Source: Phlyctochytrium arcticum
Lineage: Eukaryota > Chytridiomycota > Chytridiomycetes > Chytridiales > Chytridiaceae
NCBI GenBank assembly: GCA_025602905.1
Contig: JAHLKI010000007.1
Span: 744,001-808,000 of the forward strand
DNA length: 64,000 bases
Direction: 5' to 3'
A program made the position numbers and the translations under genes. Below, one piece after another: positions 45,082-57,469 of this stretch. The notes under the pieces were generated by a model that saw nothing but the letters and a program-made list of their open reading frames with translations, made no database searches and was not told where the DNA came from. The stretch's first letter is position 1; each line of letters starts with the position of its first letter.

Positions 45082-46318
45082 ATGGAGGCATCTGAATCTA
45101 GCCACAAGGGCAACTCGGACAACTATGAGCTACCCTGGTAAGTTAATCCCAAGCTTGAAGCATGGACGACCGGGACTCTAAAAGATGTCACAGGGTAGAA
45201 AAGTATCGACCGGTTGTATTAAAGGACATTGTGGGAAATGAGGAGACAGTGTCACGATTGCAAATTATTGGTCAGGAGGGTAACATGCCCAATATTATCA
45301 TCTCGGTTCGTTTGTTTATGTTCGCTCAACATTGAGTGTGCGTCTCATTCTTTGCTTTAGGGACCTCCCGGCATCGGAAAAACCACTTCGATTCTGTGTC
45401 TTGCCAATGAACTGTTGGGACCTCTGCAGAAAGAAGCTGTTCTTGAGCTTAACGCGTCAGACGATCGGTAAGGAAATATATTTTCCGAAAGTAAAGGGGA
45501 TGTGGGTCCTGATCGTTTTACAGTGGTATAGATGTCGTGCGAAACCGGATCAAGATGTTTGCACAAAAAAAGGTCTCCCTGCCTGCGTCTCGTCATAAGA
45601 TCATTATCCTGGACGAAGCTGACTCCATGACGGCTGGTGCCCAACAAGCCCTACGACGGACAATGGAAATCTTTTCCTCAACAACTCGTTTTGCCCTTGC
45701 CTGCAACATGTCTTCCAAAATCATTGAGCCAATACAATCGCGCTGCGCGATTCTGCGGTACGCTCGCTTAAGCGACGAGCAACTTCTAAAGCGTCTGACG
45801 GAGGTGTGCGCGTTTGAAAATGTCAAGTACTCCCCGGAAGGATTGGAGGCCATTATCTTCACCGCGGAAGGTGATATGCGACAAGCCATTAATAACCTGC
45901 AAGCAACATGGTCTGGATTCGGATTCATAAATCCAGAAAATGTGTTCAAGGTGTGCGATCAGCCCCATCCCATCCTGGTCAAAGAAATCATCGGATCTTG
46001 CATCAATTGCGAAGTCGATCCGGCGCTCGACAAGATTAGGACATTGTGGATGCAGGGATACTCGTCAGTGGATATCATAACAACTCTCTTCCGAGTCGTC
46101 AAACTGTTTGACATGCAAGAGTATGCGAAGTTGGAGTTTATCAAGGTAACGAGATTCAGTGCAACTTCCGTACTATCTTTTACTTATTTCGCGTCTTTAA
46201 GGAAATCGGGTTAACACATATGAAAGCATTGGAGGGAAATCAGACACTGGTACAACTCTCAGGGCTGGTGGTCCGACTGTGCAAGTTGGGAATGAATCCT
46301 GCTTTGTTTGTTGTCTAA
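45082..46318 (+). CDS. rfc4: Replication factor C small subunit (Rfc4/human RFC2-like), 337 aa
   Basis: Five exons: 45082-45137, 45194-45305, 45361-45467, 45524-46145 and 46202-46318. Clamp-loader AAA+ ATPase that opens PCNA onto primed DNA. RFC boxes in order: WVEKYRP at about 19, Walker A GPPGIGKT at 57-64, [20 protein letters not shown] at about 87-106, Walker [21 protein letters not shown] at about 119-138, the SRC arginine finger (QSRCAILRY) at about 160 and [11 protein letters not shown] at about 205. The sequence is nearest the Rfc4/human RFC2 subunit (YELPWVEKYRP opening and the VEK form); Rfc2, Rfc3 and Rfc5 types differ in these spots. The C-terminal collar is of normal length. Confidence 0.93.
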
Positions 46319-46887
46319 CTGCTCATACCCGCTCGAATTCAACGTTCAATCCCATTGCCGTCCCAAGCAGCTGTTGACGAGCTCCGTGGGAATCTACCGC
46401 TCAAACTATTGGTGCCCATTATTGCCCTCAACCATGCGAATGCGTATTGCATATCAGATACCCCACAATTCAGCTCAGCGCCGTACTTTCTTTCATGTTC
46501 ATTCAGTCACTACGACTACACGGGAATCTCAGCCCTGGTCCTCTCTGGAAAATTTCCCGTCGGTGCGTGAGGAACAAGCACTACGGAGTGTAGATGATCT
46601 GTAGTCTACAGTATAGGCATAATAGTCAGGTCCATAATAATAGAACTGTTTCGAAAGGATAATGAAATGATCATTCCGAGGTACTGGACGGCAGTCCCAG
46701 GCCACGACCCTCGATTCAGGTACTAAAGCTCAGACAGGGCTGACAGGCTCAGCTTGCTTACGTGGGTCACTCAGGTCAGACACGGACAACCCCAAAAACC
46801 TAAACAGTCAAAAACCCGGCATCAAATTATTTGTACCTGCGGATCGACAGACACATATAACGGCTTAATCATTCTTCACCGGTAGCG
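46319..46887. other. Intergenic region
   Basis: 3' flank of the RFC gene and promoter of the UPF0658 gene. The plus frame 46355-46570 has no recognisable content. A GGCCGGCC palindrome lies at about 46891-46898, just inside the next gene. Confidence 0.45.
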
Positions 46888-48216
46888 ATGGCCGGCCGGT
46901 ACGAGGCCTTTCGGAGGGGGAGTGTGGCAGTGGTACGTTTGCAGAATGATTCATTACTGGGTCCCCGCCGCCGCGCTAACGGAATTTCCCACAGCTCAAG
47001 TCAAAGGTTGCCGTGATTGTACTTTTAGCCACACTGATTGAGGCTATTGTTATTATTGCGTTGGAGGGGGTGGTTGCTTCGATTTTCTGGGAGTACTATG
47101 ATCCGGTTCACGGCACTCAGGGTCCAACAAGAGGCGTCCCCGTGTATTTGATCATTTTCATTCTTGCCCAGTTGTTCCAAATTTACCTTTGCTGGGATGC
47201 AGTGAGTACGGTTCCCAAGTCTACCTTTGCGTTTATTGATCATTTTCTGTTTCGCGCAGATTTGGAGGAAAAATACCATTCAGACTGCATCATTTGTCGT
47301 GCTACATCTTCTGATATGCTTCTACGCCGTATTCCAATATTCGCAAATGATTGATTTAGTCAAGAACGATACACAATTCTCACCAACTGATCAACGGACT
47401 GTCGAGTCTGTTCTGTTGGCCATACCCATCATTCTGGGGGTTTTCAGCCTTTTGTTTGCACTTTGTGCGTACAAGTTATATCTCGAGTTTGGATGGAAGA
47501 TTTACAAGAAGATTGGGGCTGACCCCCAAATGCGGAGTACGTAACACCCTTCTCCATATTCTGTACCCGTGAGGAAAACTAACTTGCTTATACTTTTGCG
47601 TAGATATGTACCGATCCTACCAGTTCTTTATCATGCTCCTCAAGTTGGACGTCTTCTTTGTGCTCGGTTTCGGCATTCAATTTCTGGTTTTGGTCATTCA
47701 AAAGAACGATCCGGAATTTGCCCTCACAATCGCCGCGCTCCCAATCATGATGTTAGTCCTTATTCTGGCCGTTTACGGCTTGAAAAGAGAAGATCGGTAT
47801 ATTATGGCTCTCTTCTGTTGCGGAGTATTACTGGCCATGGCATACTTTATCTTCAAGTTGGTCCGGATTTACATGCGCAAGAATGAGCCACAATATAGTG
47901 ATACGAAGCACTACCTGACCTTTTTTGGTAAGTTCTCTTTTGATGGAGCGGATAACGGTCCACGGCCTATCCGCCTACTTATTCTAGTATTTACTGACTA
48001 ACTTTGCTGTTCCTAGCTTGTCTCAGTCTAGCTGTTATGATCATGACATTTGTCAATGCTATCATCTGTTACCGAAATTTCGGCAAGGGCCTCAAAGAAC
48101 ACATACATAACAACCGCCGACACAGCAACGGTGTAACAGAGTTTGCCAGCGAGACGGAAAGTCCAAAGGCATTAGAAGAACAGGCATTAGAAGAACAAGC
48201 ACAGCTTAACCAGTAA
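46888..48216 (+). CDS. UPF0658-family Golgi membrane protein, 350 aa
   Basis: Five exons: 46888-46932, 46995-47201, 47260-47536, 47604-47927 and 48017-48216. Seven hydrophobic segments: near 16-40 (VAVIVLLATLIEAIVIIALEG), 63-85 (YLIIFILAQLFQIYL), 92-115, 135-160 (SVLLAIPIILGVFSLLFALC), 185-210 (FIMLLKLDVFFVLGFGIQFL), 220-275 and 290-310. The FIMLLKLDVFFVLGFGIQF helix and the MYRSYQ lead-in are the pattern of the UPF0658 family, fission-yeast members of which sit in the Golgi. Function is unknown. The cytosolic tail is His/Asn and then Glu-rich, with a small repeat ALEEQALEEQA. Confidence 0.8.
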
Positions 48217-48951
48217 CCGAGAAGGAAAGACCAACAAATTTCCGATTTCTTTCACAAAGTCACAGTGAATTCTCTTTTAGGAAGGGGAAGTGGCATCAGC
48301 GCTTTTCCCTTCTCCCCTTTTCTTTGGACCCACAAATCTGCTGCTACTAGACCGTTTTCCATTTTCCTTCAGTGTATTTACCTTTTGCGACGTTCCCCCC
48401 TTTTTGAGCATTGCAGTTTACGACGTTCCCGGACAACGCCTGAAGGAAGACTATTCGACATTCATCACCAAAACAGCTTGTTAGCAGTGACGTGTGAGGA
48501 GCTGTTGGCTCACTAGCTTGTGTCGTTGGACGGCTGGCCCTTCCTCCCTCGTCTTTGGACATTGACATTTTCTGCACTTTCTTTTCATTTGTACATTTTG
48601 TCCTAGTAGAATTGTTTCATTTATCGCTTTTTTTGTTCTCAACCGATCCCCCCACGACATGTCATCAGATCGTACTTTTTTTGTCGTGAGGCATGGATAA
48701 AAATTCTATGAGAGTTGTGTTGAACGTAATAAAGCCAAGTAAAAGATTCACGGGATTTCATTTTGCAGGGAAGCAGCTTTAAAACAGGGGTAACAATATG
48801 GGTGGTAGGGAGTGTGGGGTTGGGGACGCAGTAAGAAAGACAGGAAAATTATGGTATGATGGGATATGGCCACTCTGCTCCACTCTCGAAGTTTGGGGGA
48901 ATAACAAAAACTCGTTGATTGTGCAAAGGACAAATCAGCCGTGACGGCCAC
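48217..48951. other. Convergent intergenic region
   Basis: 3' flanks of the UPF0658 gene and of the Ubc8-type gene, which point at each other. Nothing recognisable in the short frames on either strand. T-rich and with an AATAAA at about 48729-48734 (plus strand). Confidence 0.45.
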
Positions 48952-49898
48952 TCAGAGTTCAAGACCTGGTGCATCCTCGTCGGAGAAGGAGCCAACCGAA
49001 CTCATGTCGTCTTCGGATCCGCTATCATCCGTAGCTGCATCTGCTGCTTCCTTTGTCGCATATCGTTTCACGTACTCTGAAGAAAATGCAATACGTAAGA
49101 ACGAGGTTGCACCTGGTCAATAAGAAATCCAGTGACAAACCTTTCACTTTTGCTTCGTATCCTGTGGGTTCGCGCATCAGGAGAGCAGCAGCTTCTCCGT
49201 TGAGTGGATCGGTGGGATTTGGATACCGAAGCAGCTGGGGCAAAAACACTTCAAAGATGTTGAGCATGTCTACATGTCATCCAAATGTTTAGTGATCCCG
49301 ACGTTATTTTGACAGCACGACAAGGGAAACATACCAAACATTGGCGACCAGGTTTGATTTATAACGTCCAAACAGACAGATCCACTCCTAAGAGAAAAGC
49401 AGACCCAATCATCAACAATATCCCCAATCAAGTCTCATCTGTTGAATTCAGATGTTGGAGGTTGACACTTACAGTTCGTCAATGTTGGGATGAAACACTT
49501 TGTTCATGAAACCGATGGAAGGAGACTTGTAGGGGTATTGGTCTGGCAACTCGACGTGGACTTTCCATATTCCTCCCGTGAATGGAGCTAGAAAGGAAAC
49601 ATGTATTGGTCAACTCCTGACAGTACGTCGGTAGCGGCGGACGAGAACGTACTGTCTTTTGGACCATGGAAGCGGACGTAAAACTCTATTTATGGAGGAG
49701 CCAGGTTTGATAAATCAACTTCCGTGAAGAATGCTATGAGCTACTACCTTGCATATTGTCGTTGACTAAAGTGACTTCGTAGTCACTCATAAGCCTAAAT
49801 GGAACAAAGCATTTAGTTTTTACGGTCCCATAAATATGAAGGGTTCAGACTTACAATTTCATCACATCCGTTTCTATGCGTCTCCTCGGGGACGACAT
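48952..49898 (-). CDS. ubc8: Ubiquitin-conjugating enzyme E2, Ubc8/UBE2H type, 181 aa
   Basis: Seven short exons: 49855-49898, 49748-49794, 49653-49685, 49473-49587, 49335-49387, 49141-49269 and 48952-49076; exon 3 is 33 nt. The product starts [15 protein letters not shown] as Ubc8/UBE2H does, has HPN (FHPNIDE) before the catalytic cysteine at about C85 ([17 protein letters not shown]), and keeps [10 protein letters not shown] at about 120. The C-terminal tail is acidic with Ser ([11 protein letters not shown]), also typical. This E2 serves the GID/CTLH ligase, which in yeast degrades gluconeogenic enzymes when glucose returns. Length equals human UBE2H (183). Confidence 0.94.
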
Positions 49899-50338
49899 GT
49901 TTGTAAGTTTCGCAGTCGTTCAAAGGCTGCTCTCAAAGGTGTGATAGTTTCGTGGTAAAGGTGCAACTGCGGTTGGGCTGCTGGTAACGGCGGAGTTGGG
50001 GGATGGCCTGACGCGGTGCGAGTTGCTTGGTGCGTTCCTTGGTCAGCGGATACTTCTCGTTTAAGTAGCTCGGACGATCGTGCAAGGAAGTTGAAGGTAA
50101 AGGGCCGGGCAGGGAGGTGGTGGGGATGGAGGATGAGTTGGCGAACGGCAAGGCGGGAAGTCAAAAGTGGAAGGCACCTTGCCGGCAACCGGCGGTCCAC
50201 CTGACCCAAGTTCATTACGAGATATCGAAATTAGAAAGCGTGTGACATGGCAAAACAATGCTGGATGGGCCGACTATTTATGCTACAGATAAAGAGAAAA
50301 TTAAAAAAGTGGTGGGTTTTGACCGAACTAGCCATAGA
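49899..50338. promoter_or_regulatory. Upstream region of the Ubc8 gene
   Basis: A minus-strand open frame (49874-50215) extends through it but its translation is Pro/Leu/Arg-rich with no domain, so I read it as GC-skewed promoter or leader sequence. The end near 50338 is the 3' flank of PEX5. Confidence 0.4.
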
Positions 50339-52169
50339 CTATTCTCTAAAATCAAAGTCTTTGCGAAATATGGATAAATCCTGCCCTGGGATGGTTCTGT
50401 CTGCCAGGTCTCGCCTTTCCATCTACAATCATAAAACAGTGAGTATTCGAAATGACGAAGGGTTCTCTGGCACATACCATAACAAAGGCACGACGCAGCG
50501 TTTCCCAAAGATTATTCGAGACATTCTGATCATCCTTGTTCCCACCCACAGAGTGCATTGAAAGCGCTCCAAGTAAATGTTCCGCAGCTTCCTTGTAGCA
50601 ACCAATGTTGATGCAACTGACAGCCAGATTATACCATCCCCGAACAAAGGCAGGATTGAGTTCTAATGCTTTATAGTAGGCGTCGATGGCGATTTCCGAG
50701 TCACCCAGATTGGCCTGGGTTGCCCCGAGCCTATTCCACAAAAGGTAATCGTCGGGCCGCAAAGATAATGCGGCCTTGAAGCAATCTATGGCCTTGTCAA
50801 ACTCGCTAGTGCTGTGAAAGAGGACACCCAGACCGATTTGGACATCCGCATCCAGGTTGGTGTCGCTGCCCTGGCGTGCCGCTGCAATAAAGAGACTGCT
50901 TACATGCTGATGGAGGGCGTCAATATCGTCGTAATTGTCAGCTTTTACACCGATATCAGGGTAACGCGTCAGGACCCAACGCTCCAAAGTGGCATAAGCC
51001 TCTCGCTTGCGCCATTCATTTGTGTAGCTGACAGCAAGTGCCAAAAGTCCTTCTGAATTGCCAGGATCCAGTTGTACGCTGTGATGCAAGGCCGAGATGG
51101 CAGCGGCTTCCTTTTCGTTCTCGGCTTGTACGGTGCCCAATTTAGTCCAGGCCACCGTATTGTCCGGGTCTCTCTGGACGGCAGCCTCGAATGCTAAAGC
51201 AATCTCGGATAAATTCCCACGGTTGGCCATCAGCCGAATTCCTTCTTCAAAAGGATTGGGATGTGATAGGTAGGGGTTATCTGATTCAAAAACGTATCGC
51301 GGGCACGCCGCAAGAATAGGGTCGGGGTTATCGTATTGCTCACTCCATTCGTTGTTGTCCAGACCGTCATACTCGTCATATCGCTCAAACTCGGATTGCC
51401 AATCAGACATGGGATTGCTCGCTGAAATCTTCTCAAAGATTCCTTCAAGCTTTTCCATGTCGACGTCTTTCTGGTAGTTTTTGGCAAACTCGTCCTGCCA
51501 ACTTATTTCGTCGTTGGCGACTTGTTTCCCTTTCAGCGGAATCAGATCTGACTGTATGGCTGCAAACTCTCTTGAGAATGCGTCCTCCATGGCGCCGCCA
51601 ACTTGATGCTGGGCAAAGGCCTTTTCAAATTCCCGATGCTCAAAGTCAGTCAGTGGCACATTGTGATGCTTCTGTCCAAACTCTTGGGCCCAATTTTGTG
51701 GGTGATGCTGATTCAGGGAGGCCCTCTGAAAGGCATTTTCGAGTTCTGCAACATCTGGGGGCAGATTTGGGGAATCACGAAATTCTCCAAATTCTTCAGT
51801 CCAGTTTGGATGTGCCGAAAAGTGCTGCTCTCTCAGAGCGCTCTCCAGGGCCGATGGACCCGCATTCTGCTGTACTCTCAGCCGTGACCCAGCTGGACCA
51901 GCTTGTAAGAACTCTGCAGCAAGATCGTCTTCATGGAAGGCAGCAGTAGTCGGCCGATGTCTCTGCTACAGGATATCATTTGTTAGCATCAGGTAGCTAA
52001 AGTTGAGGATAGTTTTGAGTAGAATTACCTGCTGCGAAAGTGGAGGTTGCGCAAAGCCTTGCCGGGCGAGATCTAGGTCTGGACGGCCGTCGAGCTGTTT
52101 GACAAAAGAGTTGAGGGAGTTTGTTCCGGAGCAGTCGCCGCCCGAAACTAGAGCCTGCAGACCGGACAT
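50339..52169 (-). CDS. pex5: Peroxisomal PTS1 receptor Pex5, 570 aa
   Basis: Three exons: 52029-52169, 50478-51965 and 50339-50422; the last adds the usual C-terminal ending MERRDLADRTIPGQDLSIFR and a short remainder. Pex5 binds SKL-type C termini and carries cargo to the docking complex. Features: the conserved N-terminal cysteine used for mono-ubiquitination and recycling (C13 in GGDCSG); four WxxxF motifs (W102, W139, W203, W236) that bind Pex14 and Pex13; and a TPR domain from about 265 to 530 with NPYLSHPNPFEEGIRLM at its start, the DADVQIGLGVLF repeat, and NRLGATQANLG and GWYNLAVSCINIG near its end. Head to head with TRM6. Confidence 0.95.
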
Positions 52170-52908
52170 TGGGTGAATGAAGTCGTTTGTGGAAATGGAA
52201 TTTGGTGGAAGTGGTCGGGTTTACAACAGCCGCGACGCACGAGCTCTCGGCGAAACTGCCCGAGACGCGCGCGACTAAGCCACCGATTGTCATCAAGTCC
52301 GCCCCCAAAATTCCGACTGTCAAAATCAAAACCCCAGGATGACTAGATGAGATTACTGGGCCCAGACGGTGAATCCACTCAAATAAGATCACAAGAATTT
52401 TCGGACTTGAATCAGAAAGATTATTATTTGCGGCATGCCGTTATGGGAGGCTAAAGATCAGGGCTTCGCAGTCTTGCAGGCTGCTTGCCCATTATATGTG
52501 AATGAACCAACTGTGGCCCGAGATGTGGTTTGAATATCTTTCTGTGCCCCCGATGGTTGGCGGCAGCTGAATTTGTTGCACGATAACCCGCGGAATGTCC
52601 TGCAACATGTCCCTATATGTGATCAAATGTGAAGTACTTGCGCTCGCTATGCCGGTGCATTGCCCTACCAATGCTATCACCTGCGGGAGAAGCAACTACG
52701 GTACAGTGTGTCAGGAGTGCAATAATATGAATCTTCCACTCTAAGGACTCTTCAGTCTCTTCCGAGGCTTCGACTCAGTCTTCGTTCTGGTCTTCGATGA
52801 AGTTTCAAGGACGAGTATGAAGTACACAGCCATCCATCACGTGAGTTTCGACAAGTTCAACACTTTTTGGAAGTTTTTGCCAAAATTCAACTTGCAACTC
52901 GAAGCATT
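52170..52908. promoter_or_regulatory. Divergent promoter between PEX5 and TRM6
   Basis: About 740 bp without a supported gene. Minus frame 51997-52392 runs into PEX5 exon 1 in another phase and is not conserved-looking. A short ATG-led stretch at 52817-52850 ending in CACGTGAG could be an untranslated or alternative first exon of TRM6. Confidence 0.4.
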
Positions 52909-54713
52909 ATGACGGTCCAAGAAGTACCAATGGAGGTCGATACACCCATCGCCGAACCAGAAGTCAAAATGGACGGCGAACCAGAAGCGAAAGCGAAAGT
53001 CGATACCACCACAGAAGCCACCCCAGGACAACTTTCAAGAGAAGCCGCCAACGTTGATTCTGGAGCCATAATACAAGACGGTTGTTGGGCTATAGTTCAG
53101 CTTCCCAGTGATAACACAAAACTAGTCAAAATCCAAGCCAACGAGTATGTCCAACATATTTGTTTTTCGAGACGAGCGTGTTTTTTGCTAAGTACTCTTT
53201 GCATAGGACGATATCATTTGGCAAATTTGGATCCGTCAAAGGCTCCGAGTTGATTGGAATGCCGTTTGAGGCAACATACGAATGCCACGGCAACAAGCAA
53301 GCCCGCATAGCAACAGGGGATCCGTATGCACTCGACTCTTTTGGTAGGGATTCCCTTGCAAGACCACAGATGACAATACCCCTTACCCGTTTGTTCCGTC
53401 GCTAGATCTGGAGACTGCTGAGACAAACAACAACCAGAACATCGTTGATAGAAAAGAGTCACAAAAGTTGACCCAGGAGGATATTGAGCAGATGAAGAAA
53501 GACAACAAAGGGGCGGCCACACAAACAGTACGGCAATCTTTGTCTCACATTAGGATCATTAAATTTATACCTCATGCGCCTGACAGAGCATCATCCAAAC
53601 TTTGGTTGAAAACAGCGAGACATTTGAGCAAAAGACTGCATTCGCCAAAGCAAAGTACATCAAGCGAAAGCAAAAGAAGTTCTCCAAAGTCTTCACCCCC
53701 CGAAGACCCACCGCTCGTGGTCTTTGCGAACATTTTTTCAAAGAAAACGCTCGCAAGATTTGCGAAATCCGAATTGACACGCTCTCCCAAATACTCACCA
53801 CGGGCAACATCCACGCGGGTGGACGGTATCTCGTTGTAGACGAAGCCGGTGGGCTCTTGACCTGCGCGCTGGTCGAACGCATGCAAGGCCACGGCGAAAT
53901 TTTTGTCATTCATGATCACGAGCAAAACAATATTGATATGACGCGCTACCTCAACTTGCCCGAATCTGTGCCAAACATCATCAAAAGTCTGCCCTGGACC
54001 AGGCTGGAGGCCAATAAGGATGAAGGTACCATGTCTTTCTATTTTTTCATGCAGACATTTCAGTAGTTTGCTTACATACAACCGTATAGATTTGGACAAT
54101 CTCCCCATATACACAAGAGATCCGGAGAAGGTTGAGCGACTCAAGCGAAGAATTGCTGGCATAGCAGATCGCCGTGCTCATCTCCAAGAAGGGGGCTTTG
54201 ACGGGTATGGTGCTCTTCTTTGCAGAACACAATTTCAGTGACACTGATTTCGGCAACCTTGCAGACTCTTTGTCATATCATTATACGACACCAAAGAAGT
54301 ATTGGAGGCGCTTACCCCTTTTGTTGGTGGATCCAAACCGATCGTTGTATACAACAACTTCAAGGAGGTACTTGATTGTCCTGAATCCATTCAACCGTCA
54401 CGCATACTCACCTCCTTCCCTTTTCGCCAGACACTGCTAGAAGGATACTCTTATCTCCGCGAATCCCGCGACTTTATCAACGCCCAAATCATCGAAAGCT
54501 GGCTTCGGGAGTACCAGGTATGAAATTGCCTTCTTTCACTGCCGTTTACCGTATGCCAATCTAATGTGTTTGTAGTTGCCAACCCACGCTTCCGGCACCC
54601 ATCCCAACATGCGAATGTCGGCGTCTGGCGGGTACGTGCTCAGCGCACTCAAGATTATAGATTGCGATGTACATGCGGCTACGGCTCGGAATGTCAAGCC
54701 CAAGACTCGATGA
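52909..54713 (+). CDS. trm6: tRNA (adenine-58-N1) methyltransferase non-catalytic subunit Trm6, 491 aa
   Basis: Seven exons: 52909-53144, 53207-53343, 53370-53527, 53587-54025, 54090-54204, 54265-54517 and 54576-54713. The intron before exon 3 is only 26 nt, the shortest in the window, so that junction is less sure than the others. Trm6 (Gcd10) pairs with catalytic Trm61 to make m1A58, which stabilises initiator tRNA. Visible landmarks: QDGCWAIVQLP at about 57, FGKFGSVKGSELIGMPF, the helical SETFEQKTAFAKAKYIKRKQKKF block at about 185, RYLVVDEAGGLLTCALVERM at about 255 (a Rossmann-like fold without the SAM-binding motif, as expected) and HPNMRMSASGGYVLSALKI near the end. Confidence 0.9.
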
Positions 54714-55033
54714 AAGGACATTGGATTTGGCCCCTGTATATAGTTTTTGATTTTGATTTGTTATTTATTTGATGTGATTGTGCGATCAAAGAGGTCAGCC
54801 CAATACTGTCGCCGTTCGTGACGCTACTCCACTGATTATCACTGCCTACCCACGAGGCTGGCATCAACTGCAACTCAGTCCCTGAGTCGGGCTGTCAAAT
54901 TGTTGTAAATGCGCGGGTCATGTGACGCCTGTCATTTCGAGAGTCGAAAGTTCAACCGACCAACTCCAGGACCAACTCGACCAACCGAGGGACAACAGCT
55001 CCTTCTTGTACATACGACAATACCAACGCAGCC
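54714..55033. other. Intergenic, promoter of RPB11
   Basis: No ORF with recognisable content. The last 60 bp contain an ACCAACTCCAGGACCAACTC repeat close to the RPB11 start. Confidence 0.4.
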
Positions 55034-55560
55034 ATGTCCAACGCTCCCGCAACCTGGGAGCTCTACCAGCTCGCACCCGGCGAAAAAAAGTAAGTTCCTA
55101 AAACTCCCCTCTCAATCACAATCCACCAACGAATCCTAACAACCACCCCAGAGTCACCGAACGCAAAGACACAAAGATCCCCAATGCCGCCAGTTTCGAC
55201 GTCAAAAAGGAGGACCATACCCTCGGCAACCTCCTCCGAATGCAACTCCTCAAAAACTCCAAAGTCCGGTTTGCAGGATACAAAATGCCCCATCCGTTAG
55301 ATCACTCGTTTGTGCTCAAAGTGCAAACGACACCCGAGACGTCCCCGCTGGAAGTCCTGCAGACGGATATTAATAAGTTGATTCGAGAGGTTGGAGATAT
55401 TAAGCGGACGTTTCAGGTATAGATGCGGTATTTTGGCGGTTTGACGGGCAGATATTTACTTTCTGGCTTTTTTTAGAATCAACTGACGCTTAAGGGGCTG
55501 AATCAGACTGAGGCGGCTGGTGGGCCGTCATTATACCAAACTGTTGACCGGGCATACTGA
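55034..55560 (+). CDS. rpb11: RNA polymerase II subunit Rpb11, 134 aa
   Basis: Three exons: 55034-55089, 55152-55416 and 55477-55560. The protein contains the alpha-motif of the small archaeal/eukaryotic RNA polymerase assembly subunits: FDVKKEDHTLGNLLRMQLL at about 39-57, followed by VRFAGYKMPHPLDHSFVLKVQT at about 63-84. Rpb11 heterodimerises with Rpb3 in the assembly platform of polymerase II. Rpb11 (rather than Rpc19) is favoured by the N terminus (NAPATWELYQLAPGEKKV) and by length. The last 28 residues (NQLTLKGLNQTEAAGG) form the variable tail. Confidence 0.94.
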
Positions 55561-55818
55561 GTACGATGGAAGAGTTGGACTCTTCTGGTTTTTTTGGGAG
55601 ATACAAGTGTCGCATGTTTAGTGTTGTGACCTGCTTTGTACATATCTTTTTTAATTTATCGCATTTGAATACCTTTTCTATACAATTAGGATGATCGGTT
55701 GAATATTTAACATATGTAGCAGATGGACGGGGATGGGTGATGTGTAGGAGGTGTGTTTGAGGGGGGAAAAGGGAAAGAGAAACGATCCAACGGGTAAGGG
55801 GCTGAACTAGTGGACACT
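55561..55818. other. Convergent intergenic region
   Basis: 258 bp between the stops of RPB11 (plus) and the J/TMEM185 gene (minus). No ORF content recognised. Confidence 0.4.
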
Positions 55819-57469
55819 TCAAGTGTTTGCTGTAAGCTGTGTTGTTGACGACGAGGGTTCGCTATACGTGATGCGTTTACTTGAATCCACAATCTCGCCA
55901 ATGGGAACATCGTCCGACCCATTCAGTTCTGCTTCCAAAGTATGACGGGCAGAGACAACGAGGCAGGGCCCACAGCAGCAGACGCAGCAAAAGAGCAGAC
56001 TGAAAATGATAAACACGGGAATGAGAATCACAGCTGTCGAGGGGGACCCGGATGTGCCGTCCAGCCGTTTGACAAGAAGTCCCACTCCAAGATAGAGAAA
56101 GAAGGACGTGATGAGCACGGCAATCAGTTTGGAGAGGAGTAGAGCACGGGCGTCAACGGCTTTGCCGGCCATGCGCGCCATTTTGCGGATCGTAAAGTGT
56201 TGAAGAATGATGAGAACAATGTGGGAGACTGCCCATAGCCAGGTCGGTAAAAAGATGAGTGCCCATGACGCGGTGGTGCTTCCATTGAATTTATAGCATA
56301 GTAAAATGACTTGAGCGATTCGCAACACCCAGGTCGCAAATTCGTCTAAAAAGAGTACAATCTTTTCCATCAACGTAAAAGGCCGGCCGACTGGCTCGGG
56401 ATTCTCTTCGGGATCTTCCGGGACCATCGTCAGATTGCCAACTTTCAGAACGGCAAAGTAGGCTTGGAGCATGCTGACGACATTGACGAATTCAATGACG
56501 AACCAAGGGATGAAGACGACAAACCAATTCCAGGTGATGGTCTCATCAAGGCGGAGAACAATGAAAATTTGCCATGTAAGGAATAAGGCAAACAAGCCGA
56601 AACGGATGAAACTGTGAGTAGAGCGCTGCATCTGCTTTCGCCTTTTCTGGCGCTGGCGTCGCTCGTGTGCTTCATTCCGGTCTTCAGAAAACCCTCCTTC
56701 ATCTTCTTCGGCATCGTCCTTAGAGCTTCCGGCACCCCGTATTGACCACAATGCGCAGATGATGAATGAATCGATAATAAACATGGGGATGAACACGACA
56801 CTCCATTTCCAGGTAGTCTTTCCGTCAGCGCGTGCAGAGATGAAGGCCGGAAACATGATGCACAGAGACATCAGTAATGTGAGAACAAAGAAGACGCTGT
56901 TCAACGCCATCAAAAAATCGGGATCGATAAAAGGGGCCACACTCCCCATTGATTCCATGAGTGTTATGCCGCGCTCGCCCTATTATTTCATGTAAGTACA
57001 CCGTAAAGTCTATAAGACATTGGCGTTTGGGGGGCTCTTACATAGCGATCAAAGACTTTCCGCTTTTTCTCATCACCTACGGAAAGTGGAAGTCAGTCAA
57101 TGTACACAAAAACCATTTCAACAGGCTGATCTAGGACATACTTAGAACTTCATACGCTTTTTGTATAAGTTGGAAGCGCTCCACGCTGTCGGAATCATGC
57201 CCAACCTTATCGGGATGACTTCGCAACGCCTTTTTGATGCCATGACAGTGTTAGTGACGGCCGTGGAAACACGTTCAAGCTCCTTTGGTTACCTGTCGCC
57301 TGTATGCCTGCGAGCAAAATGTCAGAAGATTGGTACATAAGAAAGAAGGAAAAGTCCTTTATACCTTTCGTATTGCTTCGTTGTCTGCTGTGCGCGGTAT
57401 GCCTAGAGCTTCGTAAAAGTCACGGTTTGGACCGGACGCCAAGTCTGGTATGCCCCCTCGTCCAGCCAT
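55819..57469 (-). CDS. J-domain protein fused to a TMEM185-like multi-pass membrane region, 467 aa
   Basis: Five exons: 57365-57469, 57293-57307 (15 nt), 57142-57229, 57042-57076 and 55819-56979. Phases are exact, and the small exons rebuild an intact J domain: DFYEALGIPRTADNEAIRK, then AYRRQ from the 15-nt exon, then ALRSHPDK with HPD at 45-47, then KAYEVLSDEKKRKVFDRYGE. From about residue 95 the protein becomes a multi-pass membrane region of the TMEM185/Fragile-X-F type: paired helices with repeated W(K/N)W or TWxW motifs followed by VVFIPWFVI. Hsp70 stimulation is expected from the J domain. The membrane part has no known activity. If only the large exon is taken the protein would start mid-gene, so annotators may report a shorter product. 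Confidence 0.85.

Noticed and set aside
49874..50215. Minus-strand Pro-rich frame upstream of the E2 gene
   Set aside because: It overlaps the true first exon of the E2 gene in another phase and has no recognisable content.
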